This document shows, in pieces, positions 33,688 to 42,299 of a stretch of 64,000 nucleotides of DNA. The notes beneath the pieces were generated by a model. That model saw only the letters and a list, made by a program, of their open reading frames with translations, made no database searches and was not told the origin of the DNA. The position numbers and the translations under genes were made by a program. Position 1 is the first letter of the stretch. The number at the start of each line of letters is the position of its first letter. Source of the DNA: Onstottus_B arcticum (lineage in GTDB: Bacteria; Acidobacteriota; Blastocatellia; UBA7656); NCBI GenBank assembly GCA_038040485.1, contig JBBPIE010000006.1, positions 124,001 to 188,000 on the forward strand, written 5' to 3'.

Positions 33688-34099
33688 GCAAACCGATAAT
33701 CATTCCATTCCGCGTATTCCGTTCGCATAAACCCTGGAAGGGTGAAGGCATCAAGCCACGGGTGAGTCCGCGAACCCGTGGACATAGGCGGCAACGGGAA
33801 TCGCTAACCCGCGAAGCGGGTGGCGGCCCTTGGTTAACGAGCACTGGTGGGTCTCACAACTGAACTCATCGGTTGGTGCCGGTTGGGATTGGAACCCTTC
33901 GCGATCCCGCGTACCCGAGGGCCTGACCGTCACCCTCTTCGAGGGTTCGCATACCCCGGTATCGACCGATCCACGGGTTCGCGGACTCACCCGTGGCTTT
34001 ACTCCGGCATCCCGTTCCGGGATTGCCAATCACGACATCCACTCGAAGTCTTCCAGGATTTGCCAGTTCGCGACATCGATTGTTTTTGATGGCCGAGAG
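33688..34099. repeat. Repeat-rich intergenic region with perfect 27-bp inverted repeat
   Basis: GCCACGGGTGAGTCCGCGAA-CCCGTGG at 33755-33781 is repeated exactly in reverse at 33971-33997. Each arm is itself nearly palindromic (CCACGGGT...ACCCGTGG). Between them is a hairpin (AACCCGCGAAGCGGGT at 33807). GGAAGGGTGAAGGCATCAAG lies just left, and CATCCCGTTCCGGGAT just right. The region is non-coding and lies between convergent genes (DUF2071 and the cytochrome). Confidence 0.85.
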
Positions 34100-35641
34100 T
34101 TAGAGCGTCTTCAAAAACGCGATCAACGCGCGTTTGTCTTCAGCCGAAAGCTCCAAACCGAACTCGTGGCCCTTCACTGCGCGAGTCTTAACACCCGGGC
34201 CCTTCCAGCCGCTCGGCACGTAATCATCCTTGAGCCGCTGCACATCAAACCACTCCTCAAGCGAAGCCACCGACCCCGAGTGCTCGACCAAGGCGCGATA
34301 CCAAAGTCCCTTCAACGTGGGCACCTTGTAGTAGCCGGTTCCTTTCCGCGTCTTCAATGCCAATGACGAGTCAGTCCCGACTCGCATGCCTTTCATTACG
34401 TGAAGCCGCGCCGTTAGCGGATCATCTTTCGGCGGAGTGAACCCGTCAGCCGGAATCAGCATGTTGTTGGTGTACAGCGGAGGCGTGTGGCACGTAGCGC
34501 AGCCTTCGCTCTTGAAGACTTGCTCACCGCGTCGCGCAACGTCATCCATCTTGTGCGGGCTGGGAGGCGATTCGAGCGAGTAGACGAACTTTCCAAGCGC
34601 ATACAACGCTTCGTCGGGAAACCGCGAAGTCAGCTTGCGCTGCTGGTCGTTGAAGAACTTGTACGGCCCGATCGAACCGTCGTCCGCGGTGTTCACAAGA
34701 ATTGCGTATCGGGCGATGTCTTCGGGTCCACGGTTGGCGTGAGTGCCTGTGTGATCGATGTAGCGGCGATCTTTTATTCCGTTGAGGTCCGCGATCTTGG
34801 TGACGTAGTACGGGCTGCCGTTGAACCGCGCGAACGTCCCGTTGATAGGGAAGCCGTCCACCGCGCCAATCTCCTGGCGGCTCATCGTCTTGAAGCCCGC
34901 GTGAATGTCGTCCTTGACCCAGGGCGTGCCGTACGATGCGTACTCGGCCTCGTTGATCGTGATCTTGCGGGCTTCGAGGTCGCGTCCAAACCCCTCAATC
35001 AGAATACCGAGCCCGCCGCCGGTGAAGGTTCTGGTTGCTGCCCCGAGCAGCACGCTGTGGTCGTCCATCAGCCGAGTGTGACAGCCCGCGCAGTCCGCGA
35101 GGCCGACTTTCAGCTTGCCGTCTTTAGTGACGACATAACGCATTTGCAGGATCACTCCGTCCTTAGTCACTTCACCGTCGGCTTTCTTGATTGCGTCGCG
35201 GTCGCCGATGAACTTGAAGATGCCGGGATCGTCGGTTCGAGTGACGGGGAAGTCGAGTCCTTCGAAGACGCGGCGGCCCGCTTCGATCCAGTCGCGTTCG
35301 GTCTTGAGCGTCGCAGGTTCGATCATCGGCTGAGCGCCCTGCTTGATCATCCACTCGCGATAGCCTTTGGGCTCGAAGTCGGGATGGTAGACCGGGTATG
35401 TGCGCAGATTGTCGACCGGCGCGGCGTAGTACTCTTCTTCGCTGTAGAAGTTTGGCGTCGCGTTCAGCCCGGCCACCGGGGTAGCCCACGTAGCGAGTTG
35501 CTTCGTGTCCCAGATCTTCGGAACGACGATCTTCCCGGAAGTCGCGGCCGGTTTCGTCTGAGCGATCGAGCCCGGCATCATAAGAAACAGAGTGCCGGCA
35601 GCCCAAAGAAGCGCCAGTAGGAAACGATCGAGTCTTCGCAT
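34100..35641 (-). CDS. Diheme cytochrome c protein
   Basis: 513 residues with an N-terminal signal (LLALLWAAGTLFLMMPGSIA). Two heme c sites: CAGCH at 184-188 and CATCH at 381-385. Electron transfer in the periplasm; the second half resembles cytochrome c peroxidase/MauG-like or Rpn-type proteins (weak). The gene stands alone, convergent with DUF2071. The 225-base gap upstream contains the 35678 palindrome. Confidence 0.85.
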   Translation of the reverse strand: MRRLDRFLLALLWAAGTLFLMMPGSIAQTKPAATSGKIVVPKIWDTKQLATWATPVAGLNATPNFYSEEEYYAAPVDNLRTYPVYHPDFEPKGYREWMIKQGAQPMIEPATLKTERDWIEAGRRVFEGLDFPVTRTDDPGIFKFIGDRDAIKKADGEVTKDGVILQMRYVVTKDGKLKVGLADCAGCHTRLMDDHSVLLGAATRTFTGGGLGILIEGFGRDLEARKITINEAEYASYGTPWVKDDIHAGFKTMSRQEIGAVDGFPINGTFARFNGSPYYVTKIADLNGIKDRRYIDHTGTHANRGPEDIARYAILVNTADDGSIGPYKFFNDQQRKLTSRFPDEALYALGKFVYSLESPPSPHKMDDVARRGEQVFKSEGCATCHTPPLYTNNMLIPADGFTPPKDDPLTARLHVMKGMRVGTDSSLALKTRKGTGYYKVPTLKGLWYRALVEHSGSVASLEEWFDVQRLKDDYVPSGWKGPGVKTRAVKGHEFGLELSAEDKRALIAFLKTL

Positions 35642-35677
35642 CTTTCACCTCGCAATCAAGTCGGACATATCATTCGC

Positions 35678-35777
35678 CGGGAGCGCGGAAGTAGCATAGA
35701 CTTTAGTCTGTGTCTGCGACCCACGAAAAGAGCTCCACGGACACAGACTAAAGTCTATGCTACTTCTGCGCTCCCAG
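35678..35777 (+). repeat. 100-bp near-perfect palindromic element with GGGAGCGC tips
   Basis: Arms of about 36 bases with one mismatch: GGGAGCGCGGAAGTAGCATA-GACTTTAGTCTGTGTC on the left, and the complement with A for G on the right, ending GCGCTCCCAG. The centre is TGCGACCCACGAAAAGAGCTCCAC. It shares its tips with the elements at 22681 and 40001 but has a different body. It lies between the cytochrome gene and tRNA-Ser. Confidence 0.9.
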
Positions 35778-35866
35778 GAGACTCTGAACTCAAACTAAAC
35801 GCCATCGATTGGGCCTCAGCTTGATAGCCATCGGAAGCGTCCGGTATACTCCGACGAGTCTTTGAT

Positions 35867-35959
35867 GGAGAAGTCGCCTAGTGGCTGAGGGCGGCGGTTT
35901 GCTAAACCGCTATAGGCTGTAAAGGCCTATCGAGGGTTCGAATCCCTCCTTCTCCGCCA
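35867..35959 (+). tRNA. tRNA-Ser (anticodon GCT)
   Basis: Acceptor GGAGAAG pairs with CTTCTCC. The anticodon loop is TTTGCTAAA (anticodon GCT, reads AGC/AGU). There is a long variable arm typical of serine tRNA, and the T loop is GGTTCGAATCC. The CCA end is encoded (35957-35959). A Rho-independent terminator follows 16 bases later. Confidence 0.95.
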
Positions 35960-35975
35960 TTTTCATCAAAGGGAG

Positions 35976-35999
35976 AAGCCGGCCACGCGCCGGCTTTTT
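35976..35999 (+). terminator. Rho-independent terminator after tRNA-Ser
   Basis: Hairpin AAGCCGGC-CACGC-GCCGGCTT followed by TTT, on the plus strand. The spacing fits termination of tRNA-Ser transcription. Confidence 0.8.
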
Positions 36000-36093
36000 C
36001 CAATTCAGCGGAGAGATTAGTCCGCGCCTCGTTCTCTTGGCAACCCGAAGCGGACGCTCTTCCTCCCCGCGAGTAGTTGGGATTGAGGGAAGG

Positions 36094-36124
36094 ACTAACC
36101 GCAGAGACGTCGAGACGCAGAGCC
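36094..36124 (+). repeat. Dispersed AACCGC-type repeat fragment
   Basis: CTAACCGCAGAGACGTCGAG followed by ACGCAGAGCCGG. Similar to the minus-strand copy at 8168-8206 and the looser copy at 37082-37126. Confidence 0.55.
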
Positions 36125-36135
36125 GGCGCCGAGGA

Positions 36136-36906
36136 TCAAAGCGCAAGTTCAACGACGACCGGCGCGTGGTCTGACGGACGCTCCCAGCTTCGAGGTGCTT
36201 TGTCGATTACGACTGAGGTAGCTTGCGCGGCCAACGGGTTCGATACCCAAACGTGATCGATCCTCAGCCCGAGGTTTCGGCGAAAAGCTCCAGCGCGATA
36301 GTCCCACCACGAGAACTCTTTGTCGGAAGCGTTGTGAAGGCGAAACGCGTCGACAAAGCCCCACTGCTTGACGTGCTCGAGCGCGTTGCGCTCGCCCTCG
36401 CTGCACAAGATCTTCCCACGCCAGAGGTTTGGATCGTGAATGTCGCGGTCTTCGGGAGCTACGTTGAAGTCGCCGCACAGCAGAACACGCCCGGCAGTGT
36501 CGCAATGCGAATCGAAGAACTCTCGCAGGCGGTGCATCCAGTCGAGCTTGAAGCTGTACTTTTCAGTGCCAACAGCTTGTCCGTTCGGGATGTAGACGTT
36601 GACGACTCGAACTCCGCCTACGGTCGCGGCCAGCAAGCGAGATTGAGCGCCGGGCTCGGCGTCAGTATAGCCGCGCTGTGTGTCTTCGCACTTCGCCCGC
36701 GAAACGATGGCGACTCCGTTATAGGTAGCCTGGCCGAACGACTCGGAGAGGTAGCCGATTTCGCCGAACGCTTCGACGGGAAACTTCTCGTCGATGCATT
36801 TGGTCTCTTGCATGCAGAGCACATCGGGTTTTGCGGCTTCCAGCCACTTCAACACGAGCGGCAATCTCGCGGCGATTGAATTGACGTTCCAGGTGGCTAG
36901 CTTCAC
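36136..36906 (-). CDS. xthA: Exodeoxyribonuclease III
   Basis: 256 residues. The AP-endonuclease family motifs are complete: MKLATWNVNSIAARL, DVLCMQETKC (catalytic Glu), RVVNVYIPNG, LCGDFNVAPEDRDIHDP, WWDYRAGAFRRNLGLRIDHV, and RPSDHAPVVVELAL (the Asp-His pair). It cleaves 5' to abasic sites and removes 3' blocking groups in base-excision repair. Lies on the minus strand just downstream of tRNA-Arg, so the two may share a promoter region. Confidence 0.95.
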   Translation of the reverse strand: MKLATWNVNSIAARLPLVLKWLEAAKPDVLCMQETKCIDEKFPVEAFGEIGYLSESFGQATYNGVAIVSRAKCEDTQRGYTDAEPGAQSRLLAATVGGVRVVNVYIPNGQAVGTEKYSFKLDWMHRLREFFDSHCDTAGRVLLCGDFNVAPEDRDIHDPNLWRGKILCSEGERNALEHVKQWGFVDAFRLHNASDKEFSWWDYRAGAFRRNLGLRIDHVWVSNPLAAQATSVVIDKAPRSWERPSDHAPVVVELAL

Positions 36907-37143
36907 TTGAGATCTCCGTCAAGTCGTGGAGCAAGCACAATCTGCAAAGGAGTTTCTGAACAAACCGCCTGCTCGGAGCTAAGAGAATATTCGACGGCTT
37001 CGGACGTGTCCACCGGCCCGCGACCCCGCGCGAACCCCGCGCCTTTCCGGCTCCGCGGTTGGTCGGTGATGCGGTCGACTTCTAACCGCGGAGGCGCCGA
37101 GACGCGGAGGCTTGCGCAGAGACTACCGCGGCCCTTAATAATG
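36907..37143. other. Intergenic region with an AACCGC-type repeat
   Basis: About 237 bases between xthA and the tRNA-Arg terminator. The segment CTAACCGCGGAGGCGCCGAG at about 37082 belongs to the same dispersed family as 8168 and 36094. No gene is seen. Confidence 0.45.
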
Positions 37144-37167
37144 AAGGCCGCCAACGGCGGCGGCCTT
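37144..37167 (-). terminator. Hairpin after tRNA-Arg
   Basis: AAGGCCGCC-loop-GGCGGCCTT, a perfect 9-bp stem, directly downstream of tRNA-Arg on the minus strand. The T-run after it is weak (CATTATT), so it may be a processing/termination hairpin. Confidence 0.6.
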
Positions 37168-37174
37168 GAGTGAG

Positions 37175-37247
37175 TACCCGCGGCGGGATTCGAACCTGCG
37201 GCCTCTTGCTCCGGAGGCAAGCGCTCTATCCACTGAGCTACGCGGGC
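37175..37247 (-). tRNA. tRNA-Arg (anticodon CCG)
   Basis: On the minus strand: acceptor GCCCGCG pairing with CGCGGGT (last pair G-U), D arm GCTCAGTGGATAGAGC, anticodon loop CTCCGGA (CCG, reads CGG), T arm GCAGGTTCGAATCCTGC. CCA is not encoded. Cloverleaf is complete. Confidence 0.95.
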
Positions 37248-37457
37248 AAGCTCGAAAAGGATAGCGGCTTGCCGGGACAGTGTCAAAGTTTGATGCCGGC
37301 AGGTGCGTGACAGATTCTCGCGTACGCAATTCGGGTGGGCATCAAGTGAAAGATCCTAATTGCTGATCCGCGCGGCAACTCCGGCCGCGCGAAAGCGTGA
37401 CGCGCACCGCAACCCCTCCGGGGAGCTCTGCGAGTCTCTGTAGAGTGACCCTCGTGC

Positions 37458-39002
37458 GTGATCGGTTTGAATTCTCATGAGAGTAAGTGGTTTAGTGTTG
37501 CGGTGCTTTCGCTCCCTGTGACTGCCGCGAGCCGACGCCTCGAGCCCGGCAGCTTGTTTGTCTGGATGGCCGCCGCGGCTTTGGCCGGCGCCGCGTGCTA
37601 CCGCTACTTCCAACAGCCGACGTTTTGGCTGGACGAAGCTTTCATTGCGGTCTCGCTGCGCACGCCGTCGCTTCACGTCATCTTTGGCCGGCTCGAGTAC
37701 GGCCAGCTCTTTCCCCGGCTCTACCTCGGCGCGATCGCGATAGTCCGAGAAGCGCTCGGGTATCAAATCTGGTCGTTGAGGCTGCTCCCGTTTTTGAGCT
37801 TCGTCGCCGCGACTCTGCTCTGGGCGCGGCTACTTGTCCTGAGAGCACGATGGCACGCGGCACTGGGGTTTCTAGCCGGCGCGCTGTTGATCGGAGCGAC
37901 GTCCTGGCTCGAACAAGCGATTCAACTCAAGCAGTACACGTTTGACGTCGTGCTGGCTCTCGCGCCGTTTCTTATCGACGACTCGCTTTTCGATGAAGCT
38001 TTGATTGTTGGCAAACGCCGCGCGAGGCTTATAGCATTCGCGCTGCCGTGTGCGCTGTCGTACACGTATCCGTTTGCGATGGGCGCTCGCGTTGCGGGCT
38101 GGTACTTGCAGCGAGCCCGAGGGGCCGGATGGCGTCTCAACAAGACCTCCGTGCTTGTGCTGGCAGGCGCGATTGTTGCGGCGCTGGCGGGAGTTTGGTT
38201 CGCGGATCATCGTTTCAATATCTATGATCGCGAATCCTATTCGGCTTACTGGAGCGACTGCATCCTCGGCGAGTGCCTGAAGGAACACGCGTCCGAGGCG
38301 CCGCGACTGCTCGCGAAGTTCCTGTGGGGCTGGCAGGGACGTCAGCCGTTTGTGCTCGCGTTGCTCGCGCCGCTGCAAGCGCTCGGAGTTTATTCGGTGA
38401 TAAGGAGACTGAAGCGCCGAGAGCCCGAGGAAGGCACCGGCGGATGGGGTTCGCGGTCTCTCGGCTCATTGATCTTGCTCATCGGGGTGATCCTCGCGAG
38501 CCTGCTCGTCAAGTACCCTATCTGCTCGGGACGAGTCGTCCTGTTCACTCAAATTCACACGCAACTAATGGCAATCGAAGGAGCGCTGCTGCTTCTCGCT
38601 TCGCTCAGACAGCGACGAGCCGCAATGGTGCTCGCCTGGCTTTGTGTCGCCGTTGTCGCGTTTCATTCAGTTCGAGCTTATGCGCGTTTGGCTTCGAGTG
38701 AACCCGCGGAGAATCTGCGACCGGTGCTTTCGATGATCAAACCCGAAGAAGCGGACGCGGTGCTTGTGCATTCGTGTTCCACGGCCCAGGTGCGCAGTTT
38801 GCCCGAGCCGTTGCCGTTAAGGCGAGTCGTATTTGCAAACGTGCGTACCCGGCCGCAGCAGGGTGAGAAGACGTGGGTGTTGTGGACTCACCTTGGAAAC
38901 GCCGATTGTGTGAAGGAGCTTGAGCAACTTCGGGGCTGGTCGCGTAGCTGGCAAATCGTCCACGAAGGCCCAGGCCGCGGATTGGCGCTTGCGGAGTTTT
39001 AG
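37458..39002 (+). CDS. Polytopic membrane glycosyltransferase (GT39-like)
   Basis: 514 residues from a GTG start, with about ten membrane helices. After helix 1 comes QQPTFWLDEAFIAVSLRTPS, the D-E motif typical of ArnT/PMT-like GT-C enzymes. The enzyme would add sugars from polyprenyl-phosphate donors on the outer face of the membrane. It is followed by a second GT-like gene and a glycosidase-like gene on the same strand (gaps of 52 bases, then a 1-base overlap), so a surface-glycan operon is likely (inference). Confidence 0.75.
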   Translation: MIGLNSHESKWFSVAVLSLPVTAASRRLEPGSLFVWMAAAALAGAACYRYFQQPTFWLDEAFIAVSLRTPSLHVIFGRLEYGQLFPRLYLGAIAIVREALGYQIWSLRLLPFLSFVAATLLWARLLVLRARWHAALGFLAGALLIGATSWLEQAIQLKQYTFDVVLALAPFLIDDSLFDEALIVGKRRARLIAFALPCALSYTYPFAMGARVAGWYLQRARGAGWRLNKTSVLVLAGAIVAALAGVWFADHRFNIYDRESYSAYWSDCILGECLKEHASEAPRLLAKFLWGWQGRQPFVLALLAPLQALGVYSVIRRLKRREPEEGTGGWGSRSLGSLILLIGVILASLLVKYPICSGRVVLFTQIHTQLMAIEGALLLLASLRQRRAAMVLAWLCVAVVAFHSVRAYARLASSEPAENLRPVLSMIKPEEADAVLVHSCSTAQVRSLPEPLPLRRVVFANVRTRPQQGEKTWVLWTHLGNADCVKELEQLRGWSRSWQIVHEGPGRGLALAEF

Positions 39003-39009
39003 CATTCAA

Positions 39010-39050
39010 GTTCCTGGTCCTTGGTCATTAGTCCTTGGTACTTAGTCCTT
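39010..39050 (+). repeat. Short direct repeats before the second GT gene
   Basis: GGTCCTTGGTCATTAGTCCTT followed by GGTACTTAGTCCTTAG (a TCCTTGG / TTAGTCCTT unit repeated about three times). It lies in the 52-base gap and may affect translation of the next gene. Confidence 0.6.
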
Positions 39051-39054
39051 AGCC

Positions 39055-40914
39055 ATGAGCGACAAACAGATCGAGCGTGCGAAGCTAATCGGTTTTTTTG
39101 CGGGCGTTGCCGCTCTCAGCTTAATCCTGCGGATCTCCTACTCAGGCCATCTCTTTCAAGATGATGGGTTGTGGTTCACGGCTGCCGAGCAAATTCTGCG
39201 CGGCAAGGCGCTCTACTCTGAAATCTATTTCGACAAGCCGCCGGCCCTCCCGCTCGTTTATGCGGCGCTGTTCAAGCTCTTTGGCGCCCACATCATAATC
39301 ATCCGGCTGTTTACCGTATGCTACTCAGTCGCGATCTCAGCCGTGCTCTATTTCTTCGGGTCGTGGCTGTACGACCGCCGCACGGGCATGTTGGCGGCCG
39401 GGATGTTCGCGTTTTTCAGCACAATTTCTGTGAACAACCACGTGCAAGGACTCAACACTGATTTCCTGATGCTGCTGCCTTACACGCTTGGCGCGTATTT
39501 GCTTATTCGCGCATGCTTCGAGCAGCGCGGCTTGTTGGCGCTGGCTGGAGGCGCGCTGGCCGGTATCGCCATCCAGACCAATCCCAAAGGCTTCTTCGAC
39601 CTGATGTTCTTCGTTTTGATTTTGCTCATGGGTTGGGCGTGGGGACGTCTCAACAAAGACTCTCAGTTCGTTGATTTCAAATTGAGTTTTGCGTCTGCGA
39701 CGCGATTGCTCGCGCTGTCGGCCGCCGGCGTTGTTGCGGGCGCGATTCCGTTCGTCGCTTATGTTGCGATCACCCATTCGCTTTCTGACTACTGGTTGTC
39801 GGTCTGGGTCTGGGGCACCCGCTACGCAAGCTATTCGGCGACGCCGCCTGCCCTGGGTCGAGGGACATGGCTCTCAGCGACCTACCTGGTGCGCAATAAC
39901 ACATTGTTGTTTGGGCTCGCGTTTGTCATAGCAGTCACGGTCCGGCAAGGGATTCATTATCGAAAGGCTCAGCGAGGGCAAGCGAGTAGTGAGGAAGACC
40001 CTGAGAGCGCGGGCATCCTGCCCGCCGACCTCGGGAGCGAGCGCTTGTTGGGGCAAGAGATGCGGGCAGGATGCCCGCGCTCCCAGGATTTCAGATCAGA
40101 TGTGACGATTCTTTTATGGCTTGCTGTGTCGTATGCAGGAGTGATGGCAGGCGGCCGATTCTACTCCAACTACTTCTTTCAAATCCTGCCGAGTCTTTGC
40201 CTGATCGGCGCTCGGGGACTGATCGGCATCACCTCCGCTTTGAAGGCGAAACCGCCAGGGTTGCGGCGCGCCACAACCATCTTGATAGCGATTTGTTTTG
40301 TTATCACGGCCGTTCGTTTTCACACGCGCACTGCTGTTCTAGCGGCCGGCTGGATGCGCGGAACGAGCGGTGGAACAAACGGCGGTTGGTATCACAACGA
40401 ACTCAATCGCGAGGAGCAATTGGTCGCTGCGTTGGTGAGAGACCTGCCTGATGGCGCGGATCGGATCGAGCGCGCGGGCGTGGAGGCGTTGCGGGCCGGC
40501 CGGCCGCCGGGCACGGTCGAGGGACCTGCGGACTATCTTTTTGTTTGGGGATCGCGAGACGAAATCTATTACTGGTCAGGCCTGCTTCCAGCGTCGCGGT
40601 ACTTAAGCGCGCAGCCGCTCACCGGCGTGCCTGCGGATACCCAGCACGTGGATGACAAGAGCCGTTCTATTCTCAGCGAAGAGGGGATGGCGGCCGCGCG
40701 AGCTCAATTGGTCCGCGACCTCGATCGGGCTCGCCCGAAATACATCGTCGACGAAATTGGTTTTTTCAATGCCGCTCTATCGATCCAGTCATACCCTGAA
40801 CTCAAAGCGTTCATGAGAAACTACAGAGCCATCGGTGCGGCGGGCCGCTTTCTGATTTATCGCTGGAAGGAAGAAGATGATTCAAGCGGGGCGCAAGGCG
40901 CACCAGGTAATTAA
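39055..40914 (+). CDS. Polytopic membrane glycosyltransferase (GT39/ArnT-like) with an in-frame repeat insertion
   Basis: 619 residues, about nine to eleven helices. SYSGHLFQDDGLWFTAAEQI, LYSEIYFDKPPALPLVYAAL fit the GT39-type D-x-x motif and K-P-P-L loop. Residues about 316-344 (ESAGILPADLGSERLLGQEM, then RAGCPRSQ) are encoded by the palindromic element at 40001-40086. The insertion keeps the reading frame and sits in a hydrophilic loop, so the protein may remain functional. The C-terminal soluble part has DYLFVWGSRDEIYYWSGLLP. The stop overlaps the next start (TAATG). Confidence 0.8.
   Translation: MSDKQIERAKLIGFFAGVAALSLILRISYSGHLFQDDGLWFTAAEQILRGKALYSEIYFDKPPALPLVYAALFKLFGAHIIIIRLFTVCYSVAISAVLYFFGSWLYDRRTGMLAAGMFAFFSTISVNNHVQGLNTDFLMLLPYTLGAYLLIRACFEQRGLLALAGGALAGIAIQTNPKGFFDLMFFVLILLMGWAWGRLNKDSQFVDFKLSFASATRLLALSAAGVVAGAIPFVAYVAITHSLSDYWLSVWVWGTRYASYSATPPALGRGTWLSATYLVRNNTLLFGLAFVIAVTVRQGIHYRKAQRGQASSEEDPESAGILPADLGSERLLGQEMRAGCPRSQDFRSDVTILLWLAVSYAGVMAGGRFYSNYFFQILPSLCLIGARGLIGITSALKAKPPGLRRATTILIAICFVITAVRFHTRTAVLAAGWMRGTSGGTNGGWYHNELNREEQLVAALVRDLPDGADRIERAGVEALRAGRPPGTVEGPADYLFVWGSRDEIYYWSGLLPASRYLSAQPLTGVPADTQHVDDKSRSILSEEGMAAARAQLVRDLDRARPKYIVDEIGFFNAALSIQSYPELKAFMRNYRAIGAAGRFLIYRWKEEDDSSGAQGAPGN
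40001..40086 (+). repeat. 86-bp GGGAGCGC palindromic element inside a coding region
   Basis: 25-base arms: CTGAGAGCGCGGGCATCCTG-CCCGC, and its complement at 40062-40086 with one mismatch. Body differs from the copy at 22681, but the tips and the GGCATCC/GGATGCC segments match. In the plus frame it is read without a stop and gives SAGILPAD...RAGCPRSQ. Confidence 0.9.
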
Positions 40915-42299
40915 TGCCCGGCCCGCGTCCGGTACTCAGTGGTTCCACTATGACGGCTCAACATCGAAACCGGACCCTTGCAGTTGCGGTTTGGTGCGCA
41001 GCATTGATCCTCTCTGGGGTTGGCCAAGCGCAAGCCGTGTTGGAACGCATTCAAGCCGCAAAGTCTGACATCAACCTCTCGCCGCGGCGGGCTCCGCTTC
41101 TGGGCGCCGATATGTCGTTCGCTTCCGACCCGTCGCAGCTAATCGAAGGATGGCTTGACCAGGAGAAGGGCGACGCGATGGCAGCCGCGTTCAACAGCGC
41201 CGGTTTGAAGAGCCTGCGTTTTCTGTTTGGCGGTCTCTACTCACCACTTGGTCCGGAAGCGTCGGCGAGAGTGAAAGCCGAGAACAAAGGAACGAATCCG
41301 TATCAGTGGTTTCCGCTCGACAGCTACGTCGAGTTTATAGCCCGGCACAACTTCACGACCATCGTCGGCGTCAACGTCGAAGAAGGCCCCGTCGTCGCGC
41401 GCGACGCGATTCAAAAGTTCATCGACCGCGGGTTGAAAGACCGGATCGTCGCAGTCGAGCTATCAAACGAACCGTGGCTGAATCACCGCCCGTGGCTGCC
41501 CGAAGACTTTGCCGCGCGCTCCGCCGACGTGATCGATGGATTGACGCCGCTTGGTGTTCGATTCGCATTGCCGCTTACGGTGGGCGGTGACAACAACACG
41601 CCGACGAAGCTGACCGACAACGAGTGGGTCACACGAATGCTTCGCGCGCTCTCGGCGCGAATCGACCTCAAGAATCGCAATGACATCTACGGTGTTGTGC
41701 ATCTGTACTCAAAAGGAATGCGAGGCAAGAGCGTCGAGTTCTTCAACAAAGTCGTCCAGCCGTTTGCTCCGCGCATGCGCTACGTGGTCACCGAGTTCAA
41801 CATTCGGCTGAGCCTCGAAGGCAACCCGCACCTTACGAACAAGTACGCGATGGAATTTGCTCTCAAGCTCGCCGACGTGATGAGCCGCCCGGAGATCGAA
41901 GCGATGTACACGCACTCGGTCCCCCATCACTCGGTTCTCTATTGGGCGAACGGCCGGAAGTACGCGACGGTTGTGGGAGGCCGCGATGACAAGCTCACCG
42001 GAGAGGCGATGTCACGCGGCTGGCATCTGACGCCGACTGGAAAAGTGTACGATCTGTACTCGCGTCTTGCGTGGAACGGAGACGTAATCTTGTATCGTGG
42101 CGGCGATAAGCTGAGCTATTGGGCTGTCAGGCAAGGGAACGGCCGCGTGGTTATGACTCTGATTAACGACAGCAATACGGCTGCTAAGAAAAAAGTGAAC
42201 ATCGAAGGCCGCGAGATGAGCTTGAGCGCGCCGCCGCGTTCAATCGTCTGTTTTGAGAAAGACGGAAAAGAAATCGAACGGCTTGTGCTTCGCTACTGA
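40914..42299 (+). CDS. Secreted glycoside-hydrolase-like protein (TIM barrel)
   Basis: 461 residues; the true start may be at 40914 or the Met at 40950, giving a signal peptide LAVAVWCAALILSGVGQAQA. The middle has the marks of a clan-A type TIM barrel: IVAVELSNEPWLNHRPW (NEP with the likely acid/base Glu) and MRYVVTEFNIRLSL (likely nucleophile Glu). The C-terminal part is a beta domain. Substrate is unknown. It follows two membrane glycosyltransferases with a one-base overlap, so it probably trims or matures a surface glycan made with them. Confidence 0.7.
   Translation: MPGPRPVLSGSTMTAQHRNRTLAVAVWCAALILSGVGQAQAVLERIQAAKSDINLSPRRAPLLGADMSFASDPSQLIEGWLDQEKGDAMAAAFNSAGLKSLRFLFGGLYSPLGPEASARVKAENKGTNPYQWFPLDSYVEFIARHNFTTIVGVNVEEGPVVARDAIQKFIDRGLKDRIVAVELSNEPWLNHRPWLPEDFAARSADVIDGLTPLGVRFALPLTVGGDNNTPTKLTDNEWVTRMLRALSARIDLKNRNDIYGVVHLYSKGMRGKSVEFFNKVVQPFAPRMRYVVTEFNIRLSLEGNPHLTNKYAMEFALKLADVMSRPEIEAMYTHSVPHHSVLYWANGRKYATVVGGRDDKLTGEAMSRGWHLTPTGKVYDLYSRLAWNGDVILYRGGDKLSYWAVRQGNGRVVMTLINDSNTAAKKKVNIEGREMSLSAPPRSIVCFEKDGKEIERLVLRY

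Noticed and set aside
34487..35620. 377-codon plus-strand ORF opposite the cytochrome gene
   Set aside because: Antisense shadow of the real gene, whose CxxCH motifs and signal peptide are on the minus strand.
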